Source: Ophiostoma sp. CBS 140.51 (lineage: Eukaryota > Ascomycota > Sordariomycetes > Ophiostomatales > Ophiostomataceae). From it: a DNA stretch of 64,000 bases. Shown here in pieces: positions 34,650 through 44,860 of this stretch. The stretch is from positions 1 through 64,000 of the forward strand of contig JANSLP010000034.1 in the NCBI GenBank assembly GCA_029298735.1, in the 5' to 3' direction. The first letter of the stretch is position 1. The number at the start of each line of letters is the position of its first letter. Under the pieces are notes generated by a model, which did not search any database, had not been told where the DNA came from, and worked only from the letters and a program-made list of their open reading frames with translations. The position numbers and the translations under genes were made by a program.

Positions 34650-35241
34650 GGTTGTTGTGTGGTGGTGATGTAGTGGGGGTATCAAGAAAAGAGAGAGAAA
34701 AAGATGAGTTTGAAAAAAGGGGGTCAAGAAAAGGGGAAGGATGAAAGTCGAAGATGCGGTCCTTGAAGCAACTGCAAAAGTTATGAATGGCGACGAGAAT
34801 GAGAATGACGAAAAAAAGTGTCAAGAGAGGAGAGCGACCACAATGAAGGGAATGGTGGTGTCTTGTCGTCGGTGGGTAAAAAGACAAAATTAACGTGAGG
34901 CAGGGCTTTCGAGGGAGACGCGATTTGGCCCCTCCAGATATCGTTGTGGCACGCGTTCCAGACGCGTCAAGTGGATCTGAAGGCGAGAGCTGATTGGCTT
35001 GACGCGAAATTGTTAAAGTGGTTGCAGCCCAAATGTGGGCGCCCATTAAACTCGACCGACAAATGCACGACGATTGCACGAGATGCATTGAGTAGACTGA
35101 ATAAGGGAGAGTTCACTTTAAAGGGTGTCTTGTATTTCAATTAACGCTATCCAATTGCCGTGTCCTAAGTGAAAAGACCAAAATATCGTGATCCCCAACG
35201 CCAGGTCCCGTGACCAAGATTTCCATATCCCAAAAGCTCAA
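34650..35241. promoter_or_regulatory. MCM6 promoter with MluI-box cluster
   Basis: These 592 bp lie between RNH203 and MCM6. Two ACGCGT boxes lie at 34951-34956 and 34962-34967, only five bases apart, about 300 bp upstream of the MCM6 ATG. ACGCGA variants lie near 34,918 and 35,002; the latter extends to GACGCGAAA, an E2F/MBF-like form. Such boxes drive G1/S expression of MCM genes in yeasts. Confidence 0.6.
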
Positions 35242-35833
35242 TTATTCGTACGAGTGTATCTGTATGGTTAGCACGCACGTAGAAAACACTTGTTGTACAC
35301 GGGGTCAACTCACCTTCTCCGACAACGACACCCACTCGTCCATGCTGCGCACATACGGGTCCGTCGTCGCGTCTGCTGTGCTTTGGTGGCCCCAGACGAC
35401 CACCTCGTCAAACTCGGCCAGCACGGAGAGACTTCCCGTGTCCAGACGCTGCCGCTGTGCTTCCTGCTCGGCCGCCGTGGCGTCCACGTCGACAACCTCT
35501 TCAGGCGCGCTCGTATTGTTGGCGCGGGCCTGTTCGCGCGGCGAGTCGCGGCGTACACCGACAACGCCGCGGTAGTCGGCGGGCAGCTTGACGGGCTGGC
35601 CGTGCAGCTTGCGGCCGCGAAAGTAGGCAGTGCTTTTGCCGTCTAAGTCATTAGCGGTGTATAGTTCGATCGAGTAAGGAACAAGACGTACTCTTCTCCT
35701 CCGGCCGCCAAAAGTCGTCTGCTTGTCCAACAGGTCCGCTGTGGTGGACGCGGCAGGGCAGGAGGTGCGGTGTTGCCTGAGCGGGTTTGGCCGCGGCAGT
35801 GTCGGCCGTGATCTCAAGGATTGGTTGTGTCAT
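35242..35833 (-). CDS. RNH203: ribonuclease H2 subunit C (Rnh203)
   Basis: Three exons, 35833-35692, 35642-35314 and 35259-35242, give 162 residues. Family signatures are PHLLPCRVHHSGPV near the N-terminus, then KSTAYFRGRKLHGQPVKLPADYRGVVG, then VVWGHQS and the C-terminal DPYVRSMDEWVSLSEKIHSYE. Rnh203 is a non-catalytic subunit of RNase H2, which removes ribonucleotides and RNA:DNA hybrids from DNA. The last exon encodes only IHSYE and a stop (18 nt); without it the protein would end in VS, which does not fit the family. The gene is in tandem with MCM6, and an ACGCGT box lies 75 bp upstream of its ATG. Confidence 0.9.
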
Positions 35834-37851
35834 GGTAGTGAGTGGTGGTGTTGTGAAGCTTTGTGAAGCTTTCAAGTGTAGCCAATTCGTGACTTGCGAT
35901 GTTGAAGACGCGTGGGAGACGCGACGGAAGGTGCGCCTCAAAATGCCCCGTTAGCTGCACTTCCAAGTCATATGTTCTTAGAGGGGCTCAGGGGTGACAG
36001 GTGCACTACAGCGCTCTTTCCTCCTTCACCCACACCAACTGTACCACACCAAATTCGCAAAAGCCAAGCAACGGCAATTGCGATCCTGAATCCTTTTCAT
36101 CCCGTTCACCTCTACTTCATTCAATTGACTACATCTTGTCGCCAACTGACGATAGTTGTGTCATTCTTTTCGTGGTATTGACTTTTACGGATTCACACTT
36201 CAATTATGACACCGTCTCTGAGCACACAATTGATAACGCACGAGCACGAGCCGGGGGGTCTTCTGTTTTTGTTTCAGGCTTGGCTGAGAAGAAAAGCACT
36301 GCCGGTTCTCTTTTTCTTTTTTCTTTCTTTTTTCTGCCTCGCTTGTCTCTTTCGTTTCTCTCGGTCCCCCCCACTCGTCATTTTTCTTACCGTCTCCTTC
36401 ACTGTCTGCATTTACATTCTGCATGCTGCATGGCGGTCTGTGTGGATGTCGCGTTGCATCTTCTCTTACCTGTCTGGTCCTTGCATGCATCAAGAAGAAA
36501 GAAATACCCCAGCCGCCAACCTTAGCGTGAATCGACAAGGCGGCGTGTGTGCGGCAGCTCGTTCTTAAGCCCGTTCTCAAGACACAGTTTGTCGATGGCT
36601 GCCGTCTTTTGCATGCCCCTCGATCGCGCCGGTGTTCCTCAAACTAACGAACAAGCAAAGCCGGCCACTAACGCCATCGATGATCCCAAGCTTGAGCTTT
36701 ATGAGCTTGTGAACTTGCCTTACTGTGGCCGGGTATTCTGCTCACACTCAACACTACGAGAAAGTTGAGAACGGATAACGGAGAATTTGGGAGGCGATCT
36801 TCTGTCTCAAGACCATCTGCAAGCTATCGAGCACTTGGCTACAACCATCTGACCTTCTAAGCCCCTCTTCTTTTCTTCTTACCTCCCTGTTCTGTTGTTC
36901 TGGCGTCTATCTTCCGAAAGCTTCTAGGCAAGGCCCTGGAGCCAAAACCAGCCAAACCCTGGCCCGGGAACAAATCTTTCCGAGTTCTCAAAGGCACGCT
37001 TTCTTTATGCTGTTTTGTCTTTTCCCTGTCCTCAACCTTTTCCCTGTCCTCAACTGCTACGGCGAATTTTCATTTTTCCTCACGTTCTAGTGAACTTTAG
37101 GCTTGATCGTCTGGATAGTGCCCGCCTACTACTGCTTATGACGACGACCTCTCTCACTTACACATATTCACGCGATTCTAATACAGTGGGCCGATCCAAA
37201 GCGCCGCCTCTAGAAGGCTGGAACATTGTATAAGTGTCCCATCAACGGCAGCCCGCCAGCCCTGAATAATGGTATGGAGCGGGCACAGTCGGAGTTTTAA
37301 TTTTGGGGAAATCAGCTCGCAACAAAGACAAAAAAGAAAAAAAAGGGTTAGGGAGAAAGGGTCAGGGAGAATATGAGAAAACACGGATGGATATTGTATT
37401 GCACCCCGGCCCCCGTCCGTGCAGCGCACAAACACCCAAAACCAAACCGCAAGAACACAAGAAACGGGTAGCGGATAGAAAGAGGCAAGAGACATGAGAG
37501 CAAAAACAAAGCGGAAGAGGTAAGATGCGGCAAGAAAGGGGACCAGCTTATAAGTATAAGGCGGGCTATAAGACGGCCTATGGTCTGCAACATCTGCCGT
37601 TGTTGCCGCCATTCATAACCCCCTCTCCGTGCTCGCTCTTTGTACCTTGTGCCTTGTTCTTAATATGAGTTGTTCCTCGATCTGACGTTTTTTTTCCCTG
37701 GTTGTCACTTTTATCTTACTATTTTCTCTAACTATTTCTGTTGTTGACCTCTGTTGGTTATTTCTCTGACATCACTCTCTCCTCTCCCATCTCCTTCAAC
37801 TAAGCTTCCCCTCATACATCCTTCCACCGTACCTTCTCTTCACACACCACC
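35834..37851. other. 2-kb divergent intergenic region RNH203/CFA synthase
   Basis: ACGCGT at 35908-35913 and ACGCGA at 35919-35924 lie just upstream of RNH203. The remainder is rich in CT and T runs and is probably the long promoter and leader of the methyltransferase gene. Short open frames (for example 36,206-36,568 and 36,597-36,768) show no protein family features. No gene is supported. Confidence 0.5.
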
Positions 37852-39534
37852 ATGATATCCTCATACATACCTGACATGGTGGCTCGGCCACTGTCCAAGA
37901 GCACCGAGCTCGTCCGTGGCGCCCTGGGCAGCCTGACGTGGGGACCGGGTCTCGCCATTGCGAAGCCGACGGTGATGGCTGTTCTCGAGCAGATTGAGAT
38001 TGGCACACTGATTCTGGTGGACGAGACGTGCGGTACACGACGGGTGCTGGGCGAAAATGTGCCACTTGAAGTGATCAAGGCGAATGGAAATGGTGTCAAG
38101 ATGAATGGTGTCAAAACGAATGGCGTCAAGACCAACGGCGTGAAGACGAACGGAGTCAAAGTGAAGGTGAATGGTGTTAAAAGTGTGAACGGGGCGAAAA
38201 AAGTGAACGGCGTCAACGGCCACGGCCACGATAGTGACAGCAGCACCGACTTTGACCCTGACTTCGCTCCTGACCACACTCACGACCACAAGGAACGCTC
38301 CGCGACGACAATACCACGAGTTGAGCTGGTTGTCCGCAGCGAGGCCTTTTGGATGCGGGTTTTCCTCTTCTCGGACATGGGCTTTGCTGAGGCGTACATG
38401 CTGGGCGAGATTGAGTGTTCCGACTTAACATCATTCTTCCAGCTTTTTATTCTGAACCGTGACCGCTTAGGAAACGGCAACACCCGACTGGCGTCGCTGT
38501 CACGCGGCCTGGCTAGCCTGGCACGCACCACCAACACGCTTTCGAACGCGCTGCTCAACATTTCGGCACACTACGACATCAGTAACGACATGTTTGCCGC
38601 ATTCCTGTCACCGGATATGACATACTCGTGCCCGATCTGGGCAACAACACCCAAAGACGGAGTCTTCTACGATGAACCGCTCGAGGAGGCGCAGATGCGC
38701 AAGCTGGACCGGTTTATCGACGGTGCTCGGGTCAAGGCCACAGACCATGTGCTCGAGATTGGCACTGGTTGGGGCTCGCTGGCCATGCGTGCCGTCCAGC
38801 GCACAGGCTGCTGCGTGACGAGTTTGACGCTGTCCCGGGAACAAAAGGCGTTGGCCGAGGCACGCATTGCTGCTGCAGGACTGACTGACCGCATCACCGT
38901 TCTGTTGATGGACTATCGCACACTGGCAGCCGAGGCCGAGGGCAGGACGTACGACAAGATTATTTCAATTGAGATGCTTGAAGCTGTCGGACAAGAGTAT
39001 TTGGCCACCTACTTTCGGTGTATCCACAACTTGTTGAAAAAAGACGGCATCGCCGTCTTCCAGTGCATCACCATGCCCGAGGGCCGCCATGCCGCCTATT
39101 CGAAAAGCGAAGACTTTATCAATCATTACATTTTCCCGGGAGGCTACCTGCCCTCAACGACGCAGTTGCTGAACCATATTATCACGGAATCGGAGGGAAC
39201 ACTGATTGTCGAGCGTGTCGAGAACATTGGCGGTCACTATGCGCGCACGCTGCGGCTGTGGAAGGAGGCCTTTTTGGCGCGTTTTGACGACACGATCCGC
39301 CCGGCGCTGCGGCGCGAGCATGCGGGCATGTCCAACGACGAGATGGAGGTGTTTCGGCGAAAGTGGGAGGTAAGAAGACACGCACACAGAATAAACTTTA
39401 TCTGTTCACTGCTAACATTGTAGTACTACTTCACATACTGTGAAGCCGGCTTTGTGACCAAGACGCTCGGTGACGTGATCATCACCGTTGGCCGCGAGGG
39501 CGCTTTGGAGTTGATCGAGGGCATTCCTCTATGA
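37852..39534 (+). CDS. cyclopropane-fatty-acyl-phospholipid synthase-like methyltransferase
   Basis: Two exons, 37852-39369 and 39424-39534, give 542 residues. The C-terminal half is a class I SAM methyltransferase of the CFA synthase (CMAS) family, with VLEIGTGWGSLAMRA at about 300-314, VTSLTLSREQKALAEAR, and ISIEMLEAVGQEY, VFQCITMPEGRH, FINHYIFPGGYLPS, NIGGHYARTLRLW and YYFTYCEAGFVTKTLGDVIITVGR. The enzyme would transfer a methylene from SAM to the double bond of a phospholipid acyl chain. The N-terminal lipid-binding part is split by a repeat insert at residues 78-122, where NGVK recurs. No signal peptide or clear TM segment is seen. The intron runs from GTAAGA to a TTGTAG acceptor. Activity on lipids is inferred from family. 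Confidence 0.88.
38083..38220 (+). repeat. in-frame minisatellite (NGVK repeats) inside the CFA-like gene
   Basis: Imperfect 15-nt units encode NGVKM, three NGVKT and NGVKV, then decay into related VNGVKS, VNGAKK and VNGVNG. The units differ at synonymous positions, so the array is not brand new. It adds a basic, flexible spacer between two parts of the enzyme fold. Confidence 0.85.
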
Positions 39535-39687
39535 TGACTGAAAGTGGTGGATGATGGAACGATGTGGCTATGAATTGGGTATGCAAACGAAAGAATAGAC
39601 AAAGACAACGACAAGACGCCATAATGATGCGCTGATTTAACATATACCACCTCTCCTCACTTTATTGTTCTCTTACACCCGTGACGT

Positions 39688-40848
39688 TCACCTCCTCTTC
39701 TTCTTGCTTGCTTTGCTTTTTGATGCTCCGGCTGCCGGCTCCGGTCCAAACTTGTTGGCACACTCTACATCAAACGCCGGCTTGTGCTGCCGGAACAGCT
39801 GCATCGTCACCCGCGCGTCCTCCACACTCGAATGTTGCCCCGTCTGGATCTCAATGCCCAGAATTTCTCGTGCTAGTACTCGCAAAGCCGGCTTCGGTCC
39901 GTGCCCGTACTTTTTGAACCCGGAAAACTTGGCCGTATCGCGGATCAGCCGTGGCGGATGGCCCAGACCCAGCACCGTCAAATCATGCTTCACGTCGTGG
40001 CCCACCAGGATGCGTGTCTCCCTTTTCGCACCACCGACATCGTCCTTCCCACTCAACAGGTCCTCAATGGCGGTTCTTACCTCCTCAAACGGCCTCGCTG
40101 TCCGCAAATGCCGCGACGATACACCGCTCACATGCGTCCGCCAGTCCGTCACCCGCTGCCCTGCCTGCGGCTTGACAAACGAGTCGTACACCTGCCGTCC
40201 AAAGAAATCGACCACACTGACGCGAGCCAGCGCATCATCATGCCCGCCCTCGCCGATCCCGACCATCTCGCAGTCTAGGGAAATGTACTTGCCGACAGCC
40301 AGGTTGGGTGTGCGGCCGGCATTTTCGCGGTCGGTCTCGGCCGATGAGGCGGCAACGGCAGTGTCGCCCACGGCCGCGGCGCCGACCTTGACTCTTCCGC
40401 TGGCCACAGAAGCTGTCGATTTGCCAACATCACCCAACCCGTAGGCCTGCGCCATGTCCTCGGCAGAAATGTCATGGTCTTCGGCCCACAACGCCAGAGA
40501 CGGCGTGATGCCCTTGGGCAGTTTATGGCCTTTGCCGTTGTGGTCGTAGGCGGCCTCATTCGACAGCTTGGAGGATTGTGCGACGCCCATCTTCTTCGGG
40601 TGTATCTTTGGTTTTGTTTTGCCGTTGGTTGTGCCGTTTGTGGTGGTCGCCGCCAGCCGAGCCTTCTTTGTTGCCGGCTTGCCCTCGCCGTCGTGTGCCC
40701 GCTTCTTTCCTGCTACTGGCTTGCCAGTCAGCTTGCCTATCGACTTGCTTTCTGGCTTCCCTGCTGCCTTCTCCGCCTTGGGCTTGGACGGCTCTGCCTT
40801 GATTTGGGCCTGCAGCTTCTTCCAATTGGACGACAATTGCGCAGCCAT
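39688..40848 (-). CDS. REX4: RNA exonuclease REX4
   Basis: A single exon gives 386 residues. The N-terminal 180 residues are Lys/Ala-rich and disordered, suiting nucleolar targeting. The C-terminal domain is a DEDDh 3'-5' exonuclease: Exo I LDCEMVG with Asp192 and Glu194; Exo II GHDVKHDL with Asp289; Exo III HSSVEDAR with His339 and Asp344. The KYISLDCEMVGIGEGG and SGVSSRHL segments identify the Rex4 branch. In yeast Rex4 takes part in pre-rRNA processing at ITS1. The protein ends in a KKKRR basic tail. It converges on the CFA-like gene, with 153 bp between stops, and is divergent from ESA1. Confidence 0.93.
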   Translation of the reverse strand: MAAQLSSNWKKLQAQIKAEPSKPKAEKAAGKPESKSIGKLTGKPVAGKKRAHDGEGKPATKKARLAATTTNGTTNGKTKPKIHPKKMGVAQSSKLSNEAAYDHNGKGHKLPKGITPSLALWAEDHDISAEDMAQAYGLGDVGKSTASVASGRVKVGAAAVGDTAVAASSAETDRENAGRTPNLAVGKYISLDCEMVGIGEGGHDDALARVSVVDFFGRQVYDSFVKPQAGQRVTDWRTHVSGVSSRHLRTARPFEEVRTAIEDLLSGKDDVGGAKRETRILVGHDVKHDLTVLGLGHPPRLIRDTAKFSGFKKYGHGPKPALRVLAREILGIEIQTGQHSSVEDARVTMQLFRQHKPAFDVECANKFGPEPAAGASKSKASKKKRR

Positions 40849-41476
40849 GACAGTTGTGTGTGGGGTAGGCGTCTCGTTTGTCGAGTTCGAAGTTGTTACG
40901 CCTGTTATAAAAGCATGACGGTGGTTGGTGTGTAAATATATCTTTGTGTAATATCTGTGTTGTTTAGAGGATCGTAAGTCGTCGTTCCATTCGCAATCCT
41001 CGATATCTCAAAATTTCTTAGGTACAATTAATTTACCATTTATTTTCTGAATAAATTTAATTATTTTGCCCGGCAGAATTCTCAGCCTTTTCGTTAGCGG
41101 CGCAGCCCGCCTTTTCACTGCACTAAACAGCTACAGCCTGATCGCCCCTGTAACGTGTGCGCATTCTTTCTTTCAGGGCCTCGAAGGCCCGGGATTGGTC
41201 CAAGACAACGGTGGCAACAGCAACTCGCCTCTTCTGGCGCCTTCCAACTTTTAGCGTCTTAATCTGTCTATTTTCTCGCCCATAGCCTTGTCCTTCAGGA
41301 CTTGCATCGTCACATTTTCCAGCTTCATCACCAAAATCTCGAAATTTCATTTTCACGACCTGTCAATTGAATTTTCATCAACGCTCGGCCCCGCGCCATC
41401 CATTTCATCGAAATCTCATCGTCTTTCATCGCCTAAAATTACTTTCAATCGCTGATATCGCCTGCAACCGACCACG
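40849..41476. other. divergent intergenic region REX4/ESA1
   Basis: These 628 bp separate two divergent start codons. The middle (about 41,000-41,070) is AT-rich; the part before ESA1 is CT/TCATC-rich. No gene is seen. Confidence 0.5.
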
Positions 41477-43072
41477 ATGAGTCCCCATGGCGTTGCCGTC
41501 GGCTCCGGCGAGCCCCGCGAACGCGGCAAAGCCACGCCCGAAACGCTCAAGATTGGCTGCATCGCCATGGTCTTGAAGGACGGCGTCGCTCGCCGCGCCG
41601 AGATTCTCAGTATCCGCGACAAGAAGAGCGGGCGGCACTATTACTGCAACTTTGACAACTTCAACAAGCGTCTCGACGAATGGGTGCCTGTGACGCGCAT
41701 TGATTTCACACAGGACGTCGAATGGCCCGTCCCTGAAAAGGACAAGCCCAGCAAGGACGCCAAGAGCAAGAAGACGACAGCGGCGGCGAATTCGAAAAAG
41801 GCCGCCATTTCCAAAAAGACGGCCCAAAAGCGGCTGGGCAAGCGGGAGCAGAGCAGCACAGTAGCGTCTGAAGCCGGAACGCCGCACCCCTGGACCGAGT
41901 TTGTCGAGTCGCAGCACAAGGGCACACCCGGCGAGGGCGGTGACTCGGAGGACAAGGTGATGACGGGCACAGACACGGGTGCTACGTCAACACCGGCAGC
42001 AACAGGAGGTGCACCGGGCGAGGACGCTGCGGCGGTTGCTGCCGCCAACGCCGAAGATGCTGCAAACGGTGATCCCAATGCAGCCATCCGTGCCGAGGCT
42101 GCCGCAAACCTGGCTGCGGCCGAGGCCGGCGACAAGAGCTTCAGCCGGGAAGAGGAGGTCGAGAAGCTGCGTACGGGCGGCTCCATGACGCACAACCCGG
42201 CCGAGATCTCGCGTATCCGGAACATCTCCAAGGTGCAGTTTGGCAAGTTTGATCTGTATCCGTGGTACTTTTCGCCCTACCCAGAAGCCTTCAGTATGGA
42301 GGACGTCATTTATATCTGCGAGTTCTGCTTGAGCTACCACGGCAACCTCAAGTCCTACACACGCCACCGCGCCAAGTGCACACTCCAGCACCCACCAGGA
42401 AACGAAATCTACCGTGACGACGACTTGTCCTTCTTTGAGATTGACGGCCGTCGCCAGCGCACCTGGTGCCGCAACCTGTGTTTGCTTTCGAAAATGTTCC
42501 TGGACCACAAGACGCTCTACTACGATGTCGACCCGTTTTTGTTTTACGTTATGACCCAGCGCGATGAAAAGGGCATGCACCTGACGGGTTACTTCTCCAA
42601 AGAAAAAGAGAGCGCCGACAACTACAACGTCGCTTGTATTATGACCCTGCCCCAGTTCCAGCGCCGCGGTTACGGTCGTTTGTTGATTCAGTTTTCGTAT
42701 GAGCTGTCCAAGATCGAGGGCAAGCTTGGGTCGCCCGAGAAGCCGCTGTCCGATCTGGGTCTGCTGGGCTATCGTCAGTACTGGACCGAGAGCATCATTA
42801 ATCTGTTGCACGACTTCAACGAGCGTGACGACCGGTGCAGCATCGAGGCCATTGCCACGGCGCTTGCCATGACGACACAAGACGTCGAACACACACTGCA
42901 AGCTTTGAAGATGCAGGTCTACCACAAGGGCGAGCACAAGGTCGTCATCTCAACAAGACTGCTCGAGCAACGTGAGACCATCAAGAAGAAGAAGCGCCGT
43001 GTCATTATCCCGAACCAGATCCAGTGGAAGCCGCCCGTCTTTACAGCAGCGTCGAGGACATGGGGTTGGTAG
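41477..43072 (+). CDS. ESA1: MYST histone acetyltransferase ESA1 (NuA4 catalytic subunit)
   Basis: A single exon gives 531 residues. A chromo-barrel domain lies at about 25-80 (HYYCNFDNFNKRLDEWVPVTRID). A low-complexity Ala/Lys linker at about 85-240 is longer than in yeast Esa1 (445 residues in total). The MYST domain runs from about 245 to the end. Its C2HC zinc finger has Cys281, Cys284, His297 and Cys301. Lys345 in FLDHKTLYYDVD is the expected autoacetylated lysine, Cys387 in VACIMT and Glu421 in SPEKPLSDLG the active-site residues, and QRRGYGR at 395-401 binds acetyl-CoA. Esa1 acetylates histone H4 and H2A and is the catalytic subunit of NuA4. The C-terminal tail (VFTAASRTWGW) is the usual MYST end. 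Confidence 0.96.
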   Translation: MSPHGVAVGSGEPRERGKATPETLKIGCIAMVLKDGVARRAEILSIRDKKSGRHYYCNFDNFNKRLDEWVPVTRIDFTQDVEWPVPEKDKPSKDAKSKKTTAAANSKKAAISKKTAQKRLGKREQSSTVASEAGTPHPWTEFVESQHKGTPGEGGDSEDKVMTGTDTGATSTPAATGGAPGEDAAAVAAANAEDAANGDPNAAIRAEAAANLAAAEAGDKSFSREEEVEKLRTGGSMTHNPAEISRIRNISKVQFGKFDLYPWYFSPYPEAFSMEDVIYICEFCLSYHGNLKSYTRHRAKCTLQHPPGNEIYRDDDLSFFEIDGRRQRTWCRNLCLLSKMFLDHKTLYYDVDPFLFYVMTQRDEKGMHLTGYFSKEKESADNYNVACIMTLPQFQRRGYGRLLIQFSYELSKIEGKLGSPEKPLSDLGLLGYRQYWTESIINLLHDFNERDDRCSIEAIATALAMTTQDVEHTLQALKMQVYHKGEHKVVISTRLLEQRETIKKKKRRVIIPNQIQWKPPVFTAASRTWGW

Positions 43073-43321
43073 AGTTTATGTGTCTTTCTTTTCTTTCTTT
43101 GTACGAGTTTATGTGTCACTCTACTCGGTTTTATTTATGTATTCTAGCGGGTTTATGTTTTGAATAATGAAGACTTTCTGTGGTCTTTTTTGGGTTTGTA
43201 GAATAAAAAATGGCGATACCCTGTTTTACATTCACGTATCTTTCAAGTTTCAAGGTTGCGTCCTTAAACTGTTTGTGTTCCGATTGTTCTATGTACTTTT
43301 TTATGTCTGTCAGTCCACAGA

Positions 43322-44860
43322 TCACTTAAACTCGAGAGCACCCGTCGATGGTAAGCCCTTTTCCTGCAGTGCATCCCAGTCACGGAAGATGCGTGCCAAC
43401 CGCTGCACACCCTCCACAATCTTGTCCTCGTCCTCCCATGCGAAGCACAACCGGATGTGGTCGTCAAACTGTGCACTCTTCTCGTCGCCCTTGACCTCAA
43501 ACAGCTTGCCGTCCGCAATCACAAGATTCTCCACAGACAGCGCCAACTTTGAGACAGCTGCCGCGCTGATGTCTGTCCGGCGCAGCTTCAGCCACAAGAA
43601 GTAGCCGCCGTAGGTCGTCACTTCAGCCGACGCACCCGAGGGCAGGCCGCCGCACTTGATCTCCAGGAACTCGCTCAGATGCTCCTGGACAGCTTGTGTC
43701 AGCAGCCGGTGCCGCCACTGCAGTGTCGGCCGCACCGTCTCGCGCAGGTACCGGTCCAACTCGCCCGTGCGCATCAGCACCGCAATCGTAGCCGCGCCAA
43801 ACTGGCTGGGCGCTCCGCCGCTCTTGGAGCTGCCCGTCTGGGCCAAGCCGTATGCAAACGCCGGTGTCGCCTCAACCCAGCCGGTACGGAATCCCGGTGC
43901 GACAATTTTACTAAAAGACGCATTCGAGATGGCGTTGCCGAACTGTTTGCCCTGGTACTTTTTTTCGGTCTCTTCGTCCTCATCATCACGCGGCAGCATG
44001 CGGTCCACATCAACCAGACGCGGAAGAGGGGGCGGCAACGCCACTGAACCTTGCTTGTTGGCCAGCACGGCATCCGCCCGGGGGACATCCCACTGTAGGA
44101 AATCGTAAACGTCGTCGGCAATCAGCAGGGCATCGTACTTGCGTGCGACCCGCACCAGCTGCTCGCGCCGCTTGGCGGACATGCTGCTGCCCGACGGATT
44201 GGATGATGTCGGCACAACGTAAACAACGTGGCGGTAGGCCTTCCGGTCGGGGGCTAGGTTGGTCTTGTAAGGACCTCCCGTGCCCGGCTGTGCGGGCGTC
44301 TCAAACTCCCGGAATCCACGCTCGAGAGCCTCGACATTGATGCCCTCATCGTCCTCAGGCACGGCACGCAGCCGCCCTGCAAAGCCCGAATCTTCAAAGA
44401 TGGGGCACATCAAGAAATAACAGGGGGCCGACACCCAGACACAGTTGGTGTAAGCCGGGTCGGTAAACGACTGCAAGATACACGCGGCGTTTTGGCTAGC
44501 ACCGCCGGTAATGCATATGCGGTTCGGGTCGTTGGGTACATCGTAGGCCGAGAACACTTGGCTAAGGTAGCTGGCCAGCGATTCGCGCAGTGGCTGGAAC
44601 CCGGCATCGGGGCCGTACTGCAGGCTGTCGACGACGACGCTCTGATCAGCCAACACGTCGGCCGTGGCCGCGTTCAACTGAGCAACGGGCAAAATAGACG
44701 GCGCTGGCCATCCACGGAGGAGGTTGATGAGGGGCTTGTCTATAGAGGATGTGGTTGTGATAACCGGTGCCGAGACCAATGCCGCTTTGGGCTCTGCGTC
44801 TGATGGGGCCGACATGCCGGCGGGGCGCGCAGCGCTAGGATGAAGAGGAACGAGAACCAT
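43322..44860 (-). CDS. PLP-dependent class I/II aminotransferase (2-aminoadipate aminotransferase-like)
   Basis: A single exon gives 512 residues from the ATG at 44860; an upstream TTG would lengthen the frame but is not needed. Fold type I signatures are LQYGPDAGFQPLRESLASYL, ITGGASQNAACIL, VYVVPTSSNPSGSSMS and LIADDVYDFLQW. The PLP lysine Lys318 lies in NASFSKIVAPGFRTGW, and the PLP-phosphate arginine is in the same motif. The sequence resembles the 2-aminoadipate/aromatic aminotransferases related to yeast YER152C. A 35-residue acidic insert (PRDDEDEETEKK) precedes the active-site strand. The substrate cannot be fixed from sequence; lysine or aromatic/branched amino-acid metabolism is likely. 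It converges on ESA1, with about 250 bp between stops. Confidence 0.88.
   Translation of the reverse strand: MVLVPLHPSAARPAGMSAPSDAEPKAALVSAPVITTTSSIDKPLINLLRGWPAPSILPVAQLNAATADVLADQSVVVDSLQYGPDAGFQPLRESLASYLSQVFSAYDVPNDPNRICITGGASQNAACILQSFTDPAYTNCVWVSAPCYFLMCPIFEDSGFAGRLRAVPEDDEGINVEALERGFREFETPAQPGTGGPYKTNLAPDRKAYRHVVYVVPTSSNPSGSSMSAKRREQLVRVARKYDALLIADDVYDFLQWDVPRADAVLANKQGSVALPPPLPRLVDVDRMLPRDDEDEETEKKYQGKQFGNAISNASFSKIVAPGFRTGWVEATPAFAYGLAQTGSSKSGGAPSQFGAATIAVLMRTGELDRYLRETVRPTLQWRHRLLTQAVQEHLSEFLEIKCGGLPSGASAEVTTYGGYFLWLKLRRTDISAAAVSKLALSVENLVIADGKLFEVKGDEKSAQFDDHIRLCFAWEDEDKIVEGVQRLARIFRDWDALQEKGLPSTGALEFK

Noticed and set aside
37303..37612. Overlapping small frames on both strands near 37.4 kb
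   Set aside because: Composition follows AAAG/CTTT-rich low-complexity DNA upstream of the CFA-like gene; no coding signal.
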